Assembly: GCA_016648135.1 (NCBI GenBank)
Contig: JADDOH010000485.1
Location: 124,001 to 188,000 of the forward strand
DNA from: Agrypnia vestita
Taxonomy: Eukaryota > Arthropoda > Insecta > Trichoptera > Phryganeidae
Direction of reading: 5' to 3'
DNA: 64,000 bases
Part shown: piece after piece, positions 48,011 through 58,020 of the stretch
Layout of the letters: every line of letters starts with the position of its first letter
Position numbering within the stretch: position 1 is the first letter of the stretch
The notes under the pieces: model-generated
Database searches by the model: none
Told to the model about the DNA's origin: nothing
What the model saw: the letters and a program-made list of their open reading frames with translations, nothing else
Program-made: the position numbers and the translations under genes

Positions 48011-49051
48011 CCAAATTAAATTGTGATAGTTTTATTCATTAATCAGTGAATCTGATGTATTGTCATCAAGAGTACGTAAAATTTTAGCATTATTGGATAT
48101 TGAGAAGCGGGTGAAATATCGATTATAAGATTCCATCCATACTAACATACAAACAGGTGAAGCTAATTAATAGAAGTGTGGTAAAAAGAAATAACTTAGA
48201 GTCAGCTAAAAAGTATTTATAAATTAGAGGACACAGAGTGAGTCAACTCGATATATTTCAAAGGAAACAACATTTTCTTTTTCATAAATGACACAGCATC
48301 CGACATGGGATCCTATATTAACTTTGTTGACCCAGTTTACCCTGTTGCGTATATATTATATTTATTTTTCTCTTCTCAAAAAGAATTCTGCGACACCCTT
48401 TTTCAAACCCATATAATATTATATACGGTCATGTTATGGGTCGGGGAGATTCCCTTCTTTGTATAACCAACCCTTGCAAAACATATTTTAAAATTGTTTT
48501 CGTACGTTTACTTCAATAAAACGAACGTTTAAAAAAATATTATGCGTTACTTTTTCAAAAACATTTGCAGAACGGTTTATTTCCACCCATTTGAAATAAG
48601 TTATACTCGATTACTTTACAAAAAGGACAGAAACTAGCTGTGATATATTTTACGGTAGTATTTACCTGTTTTACCACCTGGCATATTTTCCTCCAGGGGT
48701 GTAGCCTATTAACTAGGGCAAACAAAAAAATATTTTCTCGTTGGTCAACGTTTTACCTCATGCAGAAATGAGGACGTTAATTTCTATTTTTAGTTCCGAT
48801 GAATTGCCACGCGTATTTTTAAATTAAATTGTGTATGATACAAACCTGTTTAAGTAATTTTATAAAATATTGACTGACACTTATTTTGCTAAAATACCGG
48901 TATACATTTTACCAGGCGTAGCTAGGCTGGCAGCATTTATTATGGGTAATATTATGAATTGAATAGTTTTATTTCAATTCTTTAGCTCGAAAACTCTCCA
49001 TGTATAATTAGTTTTAAATAATCCACCATTTGTAAACAAATTTCGGCTTTA
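48011..49051. other. AT-rich DNA without recognised gene
   Basis: No gene or repeat is recognised between the tandem array and the PLE at 49.05 kb. Confidence 0.5.
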
Positions 49052-49083
49052 TAACAGAATGTTAGTTAACTTAGTAAAAACCA

Positions 49084-49134
49084 CTACCGGATTTAGGGTC
49101 TACCGGTTTCGAGAGGTACCCGTCTCTTCGTCAG
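49084..49134 (-). ncRNA. hammerhead-like motif, left arm (best-formed)
   Basis: Minus strand: CTGACGA (49134-49128), unpaired A, GAGA with loop CGGGTACC and TCTC, then GAAAC (49110-49106). After it CCGG and a second CCGG (49090-49087) can form helix III, closed by A-T and followed by the triplet GTA, a valid GUH cleavage site between 49085 and 49084. Helix I is not obvious. This copy satisfies every core position except the extra base before helix II. Confidence 0.6.
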
Positions 49135-49179
49135 GACCAACACTACACTATTATATTCACAACACCTTACACCACAACC

Positions 49180-49893
49180 ATGGTATTACCATTAGCAAAA
49201 ATTAACTTTGAAATAGAACTTATTACAATAAAACAAATTGCAATCAATAATGGATATACTATAAAATTAATTGAAACCTTATTAAATAAAAAATAAAAAC
49301 AAAAACTTATAAAACAATGTTTTTATCCATCTATAAAAGAAAACAATAATAATTATAATAATAAATGGAGAAGAATTTTATTTTTAGATAAATTATCTAA
49401 TACTGTATCTTAGGCTGTACCTATTAATATTAAACCAGATTTTTATGCTAACAATAAAGTAGGAAAAATACTTATTATCAATGAAGATAAAAATAATATA
49501 ATGGACAACTCAGGAATCTACCAATTAATATGTAGCTCGTGTCCATCACATTATATTGGAAGGACATATCGTAATTTTAATACTAGAATCAAAGAACATA
49601 TGAGGTGTCTTAATAACAACAATTTTTCCGAATTTTCAAACCACCTCATAGAAAATAATCATAAATTTGACTAAAAAATAGGGGTGAAAATATTAAAAAG
49701 TAATAATAAAGGTTTAAAATTAAATAATTTAGAAATTTTTTACATCAGAGAAGCGGTGAATAATAAAGCACCTTTAATTAATAACCAAAACAATTTTCCT
49801 TATAGCCCTTTGTTTAATTTAACTTTCACAAAAGAGTTGGTAACACCCAATTTAGACCCCGCCCCCTCTCACTCTCTCCCGGTAGATTCCTGA
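49180..49893 (+). pseudogene. PLE protein C-terminus with GIY-YIG endonuclease, three stops
   Basis: A single frame of 237 codons from the ATG at 49180 to the TGA at 49891-49893 is broken by only three stops and no frameshift. The GIY-YIG domain is clear: GIYQLICSSCPSHYIGRTYR followed by NFNTRIKEHMRCLNNNNFSE and FSNHLIENNHKFD. The end is Pro/Ser-rich (LDPAPSHSLPVDS). The RT is absent. The endonuclease nicks target DNA during PLE insertion. Decay is light compared with the 1.7-kb copy. Confidence 0.85.
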
Positions 49894-50025
49894 ATGTTCA
49901 ATAGGCTAATCAGTGCATGTTTGTCTCTGACAAGATTAACACGCATGTGATCAATATTGGTGAAAGTTTAACAATACTATGGTTGTGGTGTATAGAGTTG
50001 TGAATATAGTAGTATAGTGTTGGTC

Positions 50026-50078
50026 CTGACAAAGAGACGGGTACGTCTTGAAACCGGTAGACCCTAAATCTGGTAGTG
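50026..50078 (+). ncRNA. hammerhead-like motif, right arm (core mutated)
   Basis: CTGACAA (50026-50032) has A for the required G. Then AGAC, loop GGGTAC, GTCT, T and GAAAC (50050-50054). CCGG and CTGG can still form helix III before GTA. The core change should inactivate cleavage. Confidence 0.5.
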
Positions 50079-50108
50079 GTTTTTACTCAGTTAACTAACA
50101 TTCTGTTA

Positions 50109-51247
50109 GAATGTCTAACCATAAAGTTAATGCTTTAAATATTAATAATAAAATTCGGCTTTTGTTATTAATTTTGATAATTAATACAAAATAATCATTT
50201 ACTTCAAAACCAACTTTTAACCGAAGCGTACTGTTTACTTTTTATATATATATGTACATATTAGTGTCAATAGCATAATAGTTACTTTACGGGAAAGAAC
50301 GTATGAATAAGCACTCATAAATTGGGGATTATAAAGTTATCAATATGTATCCAGTGCGATAATCAGCATTTAAAAAGTTTTTCAAAAAAAAATATGTCAT
50401 TTCCAAAAAAGTGTGTTTTCAAAAATGATGCATAATATTATCAAGTTAACAGCGATGTGGTTTAAATAAAACATTCAACCATAATTAAATTTGTATTTCA
50501 GTATGATAACACTCGATAAATTATCACTGAAAAAAAATTCTTGGAAAATATCACCATCTGTTGTCACTTACAGATCGCGCACCGTTAAAACTCTCTGACC
50601 GCACGGTGAAGTTTTATTTATAGCTACGCTGTGCTCTACACCCTCGCACCTGCGGATTCCCGAAAATGCCGAAATATTCCCGAGCATTTAATATGGTTCT
50701 GGACCACTTCAGATGTTTCTTGACTACCCTGGACTGTAAAAATATATTAACGTGTATCTAATATTGTTTTGAATGTATGAAATTGCACAAATTAAAAGTC
50801 ATCATTATTCGTTGTTTATTTTGCTGAATATATTTTTTTATCCTCTGCTTGCGTTACCACCCGGTTATTATTATCAAAAAGTGCAGGCCCCGTAGTGTTC
50901 GTATATAACTTGATACTGTTATCTTGTGTAAAATGATTTTGTGAATATAACGGGAATAATCTATTTATACCCATCCATTACAGCTTCTCCACACATAACA
51001 TCCTGGAACTACAAGTTCTTCAACGTCTTACATTCTCCGGTTGGGTTAGATTAAGTTTGGCTAGGTAAGGTTAGGTTGCTTCGTGCCGTAAATCTTACAC
51101 CAGTCTTTATTTTCAACACTTTTTTCTTGCAAGAGATCGTGTGTAAGACTTATTTTCACACCCAAACGAGCAATCGGTTAAAACAACCAATTTAAATTAA
51201 ATTAATGTTATAAAATAATTTACTTTTTATATTCTGTGACAACAAAC
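50109..51247. other. AT-rich DNA without recognised gene
   Basis: No gene is recognised. GGTTGGGTTAGATTAAGT and GTAAGGTTAGGTTGC near 51038-51076 look like scattered TTAGG-type motifs. Confidence 0.5.
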
Positions 51248-51908
51248 TCGAAGATTTCAAACAATTTTTATTAATCAATTTGAAAAGACATACATAAAAA
51301 ATCAAATTAACGAAAATATATTTTAACTGCCACCGGGACTCGAACCACGGACCTCCAATTCTCTAATTCAGTTTGTCATGGCGAAATTGGATGACGCGCC
51401 ATTCCCGGATAGAATTCGAGGAGAACTTTTCTAATTGATTAATAAAAATTGTTTAATAATTCACAGAACTTCGTTTTGAAGTTGCAACTTCACAATAAGA
51501 ATGTGTTTCCTTTGATATATACGTGTTGTTTCAAATATTTCCAAAAAATTAAAATGAAATATTAATTTCTGGCGTCCTCTAGCGGTAGATACGCGAAGGT
51601 ATTCGTGACTATTGCATTATAAAAAGTGGATTGCTTTAAAAATGATAAAAATGTTGATCAATTAAAAAGAGACTACATATAAGGTCGAAAAATTTTCTTT
51701 AACTTAGCAGACTGTCATGGCGAAATTGGATAACGCGCCATTCCCGGATAGAAATGGAGGTCCGTGGTTCGAATCCCTGTGGCAGTTTAAAATTTTTTTC
51801 GTTAATTTGATTTTTTCTGTATGTCTTTTCTAATTGATTAATAAAAATTGTTTAATAATTCACAGAACTTTGTTCTGAAATTACAACTTCACAATTCGAA
51901 GATTTCAA
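51248..51908. mobile_element. cluster of tRNA-derived SINE copies flanked by a 13-bp direct repeat
   Basis: A minus-strand copy (about 51261-51356), a plus-strand copy lacking the T-arm (about 51374-51500) and a fuller plus-strand copy (51712-51895) share a tRNA-like head and the tail words TTCGTTAATTTGATTTTTT and AATTGATTAATAAAAATTG. The whole block is bounded by identical TCGAAGATTTCAA at 51248-51260 and 51896-51908, which could be a target-site duplication. Copies of opposite orientation suggest a composite or rearranged insertion. Confidence 0.65.
51712..51785 (+). repeat. tRNA-like SINE head (74 nt)
   Basis: The ends CTGTCAT and GTGGCAG pair over 7 bp (two G-T). TGGCGAAATTGG fits an A box, GGTTCGAATCC is a perfect B box. 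CATTC with GAAATG around CCGGATA resembles an anticodon arm but lacks the usual T before the anticodon. It resembles an arginine tRNA in the D-arm. I take it as a tRNA-derived Pol III promoter, not a working tRNA. Confidence 0.65.
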
Positions 51909-53084
51909 TTTCCGCAAAACAAAGTAACAAGGATTTCAAGATTTTACCCTACTATTTACATATCGTTAGATACCAAAATTCCTTGATTATTAGGACAGTT
52001 ACTTCGTTACGCGAATATTTCAATTTACACTAAATCAAACTTTGTTATACTCATACTTTGATTTATTTTGTCCCTCTCATCAGGTGTATTTATTTTATTT
52101 TACTAAGCATAAAAACAAGTTATTGTTACATTCATATATCAGTCAATGTGCGGTTGGCATTCAAATTAATACAGTTTCAAATGTAGTGATTCATATCCAT
52201 AATGCAATAAGACCACAATGCAAAAATGTACAAAATCACACTAGGAAGTTTTCAGTCCCTGCGATATATTTCAAATCATCATTAAGTTTTTGAGTGCTTT
52301 CTGTGGCTTTTAGCTATGTTTCAGTAACAACAATTACCTACATCATTGTTGCAATTTTATATTTTCTTTGTAGAATTCAGTATATTTTGTAAACTATTTT
52401 AGTGACAAATAACTCAAAAATTATGTTTTGCAAAGTTTAATTAAGTTTAAATTAAAATTATTTAAATTCAAATATTTCAGCTGCTTAACCAGCTCTAATG
52501 TATTTGTTGCTCATTTTTCGAAGCTTGGTTTTAATGTTTCTTAATATTTTTTACAGTCAGTGTGTCTTTTTAGGACTAACGACCTAGACTGCTGAATCTT
52601 ACACTTACAACAGACCTCATCAATATAGAACGAGCTGCGGATAGTACCTCGCTCGCGTTGTACTTGCGGCATTTTAAAATTCAGGACATTTTAAAATTTA
52701 GACATTTACTACAAAAGTATACCACAAGCTACAGTTTGTTCAGTAACAAAATTGATATGGCAATATCCCCTCTATTCATCCATAGGTACCAACCATATTC
52801 CACCAAAATATGAATACTGGAAATAAATAAAGCACTAAGTGCCAGAATGTTCATTTTAAAATACAAGGTAAAAAGCGAAGAAAGTATTTTTCGCTCTTTT
52901 TGTGCTATTTTACACATACGTTCATTATTTCTACATGCTGATACCTCACGTAAGTTATTCATTTTAATTCTAAATACTGTAAAATGCTCATATAGTTCAG
53001 TGCCTTATTTAAAAAAAAATTACTCGGCACTTAATACTTATGCAATATGCTTTCCCGTATAACTAGAAAATGAACACAGATAAA
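51909..53084. other. AT-rich DNA without recognised gene
   Basis: No gene is recognised. A lone GTCCCTCTCATCAGGTG (52067-52083) matches the PLE hammerhead-like core in inverted orientation, but its second half is missing. GCACTAAGTGCC-type words recur at 52.83 kb. Confidence 0.45.
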
Positions 53085-53283
53085 GTCCGGTCGTTGAGTA
53101 GAGAGAATTTCGTACATTGACCCTTTGCTACGTATCCTTGTTATTCGCGCACAATTATGTTGCTGTCACGCTCGCTCGCTATGCCTGTGCGAGCGAGCGT
53201 GACAGCAACATAATTGCGCGCAAGTGACAAGGATACGTATCGTGGGGTCAATGTACGAAATTCTCTCTACTCAGCGACCGGGC
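53085..53283. mobile_element. near-palindromic foldback element (MITE)
   Basis: Two 94-nt arms (53085-53178 and 53190-53283) align as inverted repeats without gaps, with about 10 mismatches, around an 11-nt loop CTATGCCTGTG. The outer end is CCGGTCG preceded by a purine, the inner part CTGTCACGCTCGCTCG. Flanks TAAA and TTAA could be remains of a short AT-rich target duplication. No protein is coded. Confidence 0.85.
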
Positions 53284-54392
53284 TTAAGGACTTAGTGCAG
53301 TGTTTAATGTATTGGAAAAAGCATACAGTACTAATACGTATGTATAATATTATTTTTAAAATTTTTATTTAATTAAAATTTAGTGCTTCATTCATTTTCA
53401 GTATTCATATATAGATATGAAATAATGAAATTTCTTGGTACACAACCTTGTGCCATTTCTGGTTCTGATAATTTGACTTGTTTAAAAAAATTACTACGAG
53501 CTTGTAAATTTTAAAACAATTTTCATTTGGTCATACTCAGATATCATAAAAAGCATTATTTATTAGTAAATAAGTCTCGCTCTATTACAAGAAGACGTTT
53601 TTATTGCAGACACTTAATTTGGTACGAAATATTTTTTTACTTTAAAAAAAACGTCTGCCTTAAAATATTGGAAGAATTTAATAATGCAAGAATTAATACT
53701 TTTACTGCAGTATAAATGTGCCTTAAACATTAAAGCTAAGAGGGAAATTCTTCCACTGTGACCTAATCCCCTCGTTTAAGGATGGTGAATGGTTCATATC
53801 TGTACAATTTAATACTTTGTGGTATTAACCTTAGATCCGATTGGCAAAAGGAAGCTTACATGGAGATGGCGGACAATAGAAGAAAAGCCAGCTTGAAGCT
53901 TTGAAGAAAGGTGTTTGTACACGTTTCTTATTTTGATTACATTTTGATCACATGTCCTGCTGAAAATATTTTCAAATTGAATCTTTCAAATTGAAAATTC
54001 TAATAGAATATTTTTGGATTCATTTAAACAAACGTAACACCGTCACAAGCATTTCAATAATCTATCATATGTATTGATTTTATCTTGCCTTTAGCGGCCC
54101 TTGTAGGCTACTGGGCTTGACCTTGACTTCCCATGTCGAGGGATTCAATTTCCGGTAAGGTCAATAAATCTATCTGATTTATTGTAATCTCACCGGGTGT
54201 TCTTTAATGTGTTTTGCTTCAGTAAATGTGCCTCATGACCTGCAAAAGCATTTAAAAAAAAATCTTTGACATTCATAGAAGACTATTTGCCTTTTCTGCA
54301 AAACTACGTTATTACCATATGTAAAATTTATCTATTTAGGTACATACATTATTAAAAACAAAATAACAAAAAAATATTAAGATAAATTAAAG
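53284..54392. other. AT-rich DNA without recognised gene
   Basis: No gene is recognised. Frames of about 60 codons around 53527-53715 match nothing I know. Confidence 0.5.
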
Positions 54393-54600
54393 AAGTCTCA
54401 CAGAGATGAAGCTGTATATGGGAAACGTGTATGAAATTCTTTATAGGATGCCCCAGGGATTATGACCCGTGTGAGCTGGCTTAAGTGATCACTTTACACA
54501 ATGCAACGTTCACTAATTCCACCAATTAATTATCAATAATTAGTGGACAGAATCCTGTAATTGTGTTCTCGGAACATACTTAAATAATATTAAAATATTG
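54393..54600 (+). repeat. unclassified dispersed repeat, copy 4 (best preserved)
   Basis: Carries CACAGAGATGAAGCTGTATA, GGGAAACGTGTATG, AGGATGCCCCAGGG, GTGAGCTGGCTTAAGTGATC and AATTGTGTTCTCGGAACATA in order, the block series shared with 34.8, 35.2 and 38.3 kb. No terminal repeats or coding sequence are seen. Confidence 0.6.
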
Positions 54601-55069
54601 TTAAAAAATCTTACTTTGGATTTTGCATTTCTTATTTCAGTTCATTTCTTGCACTACATCTTGTTCATTTTGGCTACATCGCTTTGAATTTTTTCGGCAA
54701 ATGATATTTTTTCGGAGCTTCTTGCAAGCTTGATGTATACACGCAATCAATTTTCGGCTTCTGTAGCGTTTCTTTTTGCAGCGTACGTTTTTACCAAAGC
54801 AATTTTTGTCGTGCAATGAATTATTCACTTCGCCGCTGCACATTTACTGTGGGTATATGTTACTTTAAGTGCTTCAATTTAGACGGATGCTCTCCGCCAG
54901 AGCAACGCTAAAATATTCATCCTTAAGCACTTGTGTTCCCGCACCGGGTTCATTTGACCAGCCAGGGTGATCCATGAGCTACCCCATATTTAACTTCCAT
55001 GCAACCACCAAAAGTCAAATGACGTAGGCGTTCCAAATATTTTCGCCCGAAATATATTTTCAATTAATT
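54601..55069. other. DNA with one basic open frame
   Basis: A minus-strand frame (54637-54843, 68 codons, ATG-initiated) encodes a Lys/Arg- and Cys-rich peptide that I do not recognise. Nothing else is seen. Confidence 0.3.
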
Positions 55070-55163
55070 AAATAACTATGAATAGAACACAACGTTGTTT
55101 ACTTCACACAATGACAGTTTAATTAAATAAATAAATTAAAACGTTTTCGATGCTTACTGCATC

Positions 55164-55211
55164 TGTTTGTGTAGAACGCGGGTCTGAACAGACCCGCGTT
55201 CTACACAAACA
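55164..55211. repeat. perfect 48-bp palindrome
   Basis: Arms of 23 nt (55164-55186 and 55189-55211, including GTAGAACGCGGGTCTG) with a 2-nt centre AA are exact complements. It lies at the junction of the left arm and the coding part. An inverted duplication by strand switching during reverse transcription would produce it. Confidence 0.9.
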
Positions 55212-55645
55212 ACACCATTAAGAAATACGCTTTCAATAATAAAACTAAAACAGAACATCTAGATAATAGTGGGGTTTATAAAATTAACTGTGGGAACTGC
55301 CAATCATGCTATATAGGACAAACCGGAAGAAAAATAAAAACGCGAATAGATGAACATTTTAAAGGGATAAAAAATTTCAATATTAATTCAGAGATGGCAG
55401 ACCATGTGAGATCAGAGGGACATCACTTCAAGTATGATAACGTGGAGGTGTTGCATGTATGCAAAAAAGGAAAGAAATTGGACATTTTGGAAAATATAGA
55501 AATTCATCGAAATAATGATAAGGCCTTAAACATGCAAACACCACTTATTACAACCCCCCTTCTTACCATACTAGCCCCTCCCACCAACCACTTTCACTTT
55601 CCGCCTGCCCCTCCCCCACTCCTGACAACTCCCGCCCCTACGTAG
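55175..55645 (+). CDS. PLE GIY-YIG endonuclease domain, uninterrupted partial frame
   Basis: The frame is open from 55175 to the stop at 55643-55645 (156 codons), but the endonuclease motif lies upstream of its first ATG (55394), so it is a 5'-truncated fragment. It reads FYTNNTIKKYAFNNKTKTEH, then GVYKINCGNCQSCYIGQTGR and KIKTRIDEHFKG, the GIY-YIG nuclease core with paired Cys, followed by SEMADHVRSEGHHF and LDILENIEIHRN. The C-terminus is rich in Pro and Thr (C-rich DNA). All visible core residues of the domain (GVY, YIG, R, E) are present, unlike in the other copies. The RT is missing. Expression is not indicated. Confidence 0.75.
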   Translation, partial: NAGLNRPAFYTNNTIKKYAFNNKTKTEHLDNSGVYKINCGNCQSCYIGQTGRKIKTRIDEHFKGIKNFNINSEMADHVRSEGHHFKYDNVEVLHVCKKGKKLDILENIEIHRNNDKALNMQTPLITTPLLTILAPPTNHFHFPPAPPPLLTTPAPT

Positions 55646-55682
55646 TAGATAAAATGTCTTCTAGTCTTAAGTTAGTATATTA

Positions 55683-55711
55683 CTGAAGATGATGCAGTAA
55701 GCATCGAAAAC
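55683..55711 (+). ncRNA. hammerhead-like motif
   Basis: CTGAAGA (55683-55689), unpaired T, perfect 5-bp stem GATGC, loop AGTAA, GCATC, then GAAAAC. A long helix III follows (GTTTTAATTAA with TTAATTAAAC), ending near TGTCA, which offers a GTC triplet. The extra A in GAAAAC departs from the consensus. The left arm has the second half of the motif only. Confidence 0.5.
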
Positions 55712-55784
55712 GTTTTAATTAATTTATTTAATTAAACTGTCATTGTGTGAAGTAAGCAACGTTGTGTTCTATTCATAGTTATTT

Positions 55785-57149
55785 ACAATGAACTTCCACA
55801 AAGTTAATCACGAAAATTTCGAAATATTCAATTAATTCATACTATTAATCATTAGGCGTTGTTAACACGAGTAGTTTACATTTTTTTCATTAGGTCCGTA
55901 AGTTCTTTATAGTATAATAACTTTTTTCTCCATTTTTTATCTATTTTTTTCCTATTTCTTGTTGTTTTTTTATAAATAAATAATTACTTATTCTTAAGGA
56001 ACCTAAATGTATAAGTACCGATAGTTTAATACTGTTATTTAAACCACTGCAAGGGTATTTCGACTATCTCAGTCATCTGGACCGAGTTTCCTTTCATGTT
56101 CCATGTAGACAAACCCGAGAAAACGTGCTCTTCGATGTTCCGAGAAATAGAACATCCTATACTCAAAATATATTTTTATTTCGCTCATTCAAGGTATTCA
56201 ATGATAATTGTATCGATATTGACTTCTTTTTAATATAAGTCATACCACATTAAAAAGATTGCCTTAGATTATGTTTATGTACTTTATTCTAATACCACCA
56301 AGAATTTTATCTAGCATTACCCGACTTATGGATTAAAAGCATCATCATTAAATCGTCTTTGCTAATCACTCAGTGCATCTAATCTTCTTTTCTTCCACCT
56401 CTACTCAGACTCCTACCTCCTCACCCTCTTCCTTTCATCTCTATTTCAATTTTAAGGTCTACACCCATTAATTATCTCTTTTCTTCTTTACTTCTCATAT
56501 TCAGTCGCTTTCTTTTTTTTAGTTGTAATGTTGTTTGCTGCTTACTACTATTCATTTATTAACTTTAAAATATTGTCTAGTACAACTTTGTTTTTAATTC
56601 ACTGTACCTTAATCATCTGTGATCCTTTTAATTGGTCTATATATTAAACATTACGCTCATGAATTATAATGTTTAAAAGTTGTTAATAAGTAAAAAATAA
56701 GTAAAAAAAATAAAATAGTCAAATAAGCGACAATAATTATTAACAAAGACCTATTAAGTTACCCATGTGGAACTTCAGTCATATCTTGCGTCGCAGAGCA
56801 TTATGTACATATTTGAATATTAATTACATAAATGTCGCGACTCACTTGGGATCTTAGTTCATATAAAAACACAAAATCGATGTTGGTGAACTAGTTTCTG
56901 TAAGCTTGGCACTTTACCATTATGGGTGAGCGCAATCCGGAGTTGCTGCGAGCTTCGAGAATGTGAAAGAGGCAGTGTAATCTAGTTGCCCTTGCTGGGA
57001 CTTGAATATTTATAAGTGAAAATATTTTAAAATGATTAAATCGGTTTCCAAAGATCTTATACAAATTAAGTATCGAGAGCTGTGCGTCCGCTTTTTAATA
57101 AAATGTTTAAATATGTCAGTGAATCTGCGTAGTGCTACCGAGCAAAGAG
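55785..57149. other. AT-rich DNA without recognised gene
   Basis: No gene or repeat is recognised. Pyrimidine-rich text at 56360-56530 has no clear role. Confidence 0.5.
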
Positions 57150-58013
57150 CTACCTAAAGTTTTACGTTCGCGTGTATTTTCTTTTTTATTTTGTCAACTT
57201 TTTCAACATGTAGGGTTTCCAAATGCTGGAGGCGTTTCGAGGTGCGGTCGGATGAGAGTTTGGTACAAAGGCATATATGTTTTTTGATTTTTGTATTTTC
57301 GGTGAAACCAAGTACAAAGCCTGTCATATTTTGTGCTTTAGTAATTATGTGTAACATACAGAAGCAAAGGTGGGTATCAAAAATAATACCCAGGTCTTTT
57401 ATCGAATCGACGAATTGAAGCTCGTCGCCAACGATACAGTTGTACATAATTGTAACGATTTTTTTGATTAATTTGCATTTGATAACACTTATAACTAGTT
57501 TATTTGTGAGACAATAATTAAAAAGATTTTTTTGTATATTAATATAATTAAATTGTCAGTAAAGAGTAAGAATGAAGCAAATTAAAAGCATTTAGAAACA
57601 TCATTAATGAATAATGGGAAATAAGGGAATAAGGGAAAGGGTCCAAGGAGGGATCCTTGCGGAAGTTATTTATTTATTAAATGCGATCTTTTTGAGGAGA
57701 ATATTGTGATCTACTTTATCAAAAGCCATTTTGAAACTGTTTTAAAAACATGTAGCCGACCAAAAAAAACTAGATTTTGTGTTCCACGGCATTAAAAGGA
57801 AGTTTGAAAAGACTAATAAATTGGAGATTATTGATTTATTTCGGATCCATGTTGTTGCTCTATTATTATTGCTCTATAAATCCATGTTGTTGCTCTATTA
57901 TTTTATTTTGGAAAATAGAGAGTAGTGTGTTATAAATCATTTTTTCAAAGACCTTGGCGATAACTGATAATTTCAATATCAGTCTATACTTCTCAATATC
58001 CTGTTTTGATCCA
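57150..58013 (-). pseudogene. LINE reverse transcriptase remnant (Jockey/CR1-like)
   Basis: On the minus strand the order of RT motifs is intact although frames change: DIEKYRLILKLSVIAKVFEK and QQHGF near 57860-58010, FDKVDHNILLKK near 57690-57720, LPQGSLLGPF near 57640-57660 with FINDVS, then FTDN (57553-57564) in place of the catalytic FADD, NKLVISVIKCK, and DSIKDLGIIFDTHLCF near 57370-57420. A 20-bp segment around AGAGCAACAACATGGAT is tandemly duplicated near 57840-57900. Catalytic residues are lost and several frameshifts exist. Its 5' limit touches the repeat at 58021. Confidence 0.8.
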
Positions 58014-58020
58014 AAGTAGT

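Larger units (their letters stand above)
49052..50108 (+). mobile_element. Penelope-like element bounded by 136-bp inverted arms
   Basis: Left arm 49052-49187 and right arm 49973-50108 are each 136 bp and align without gaps as inverted repeats (few mismatches), starting TAACAGAATGTTAGTTAACT. They enclose a 5'-truncated endonuclease frame (49180-49893) and a C-rich tail (49857-49890). Each arm holds a hammerhead-like motif facing away from the coding part. PLEs are known to have repeats in variable direct or inverted arrangement. Confidence 0.85.
55070..55784 (+). mobile_element. Penelope-like element bounded by 94-bp inverted arms
   Basis: Left arm 55070-55163 and right arm 55691-55784 are each 94 bp and align without gaps as inverted repeats (AACTATGAATAGAACACAAC near the outer end). 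Just inside the left arm is a perfect palindrome (55164-55211). An open endonuclease frame (55175-55645) and a C-rich tail follow, then the hammerhead-like motif at the start of the right arm. The family differs from those at 31 and 49 kb. Confidence 0.85.

Noticed and set aside
51712..51785. A functional tRNA gene
   Set aside because: The anticodon loop lacks the T before the anticodon, the T stem has a mismatch, and the sequence is repeated with a SINE tail.
52067..52083. Another hammerhead-like motif on the minus strand
   Set aside because: Only CTGATGAGAGGGAC is present; no second stem strand or GAAA follows.
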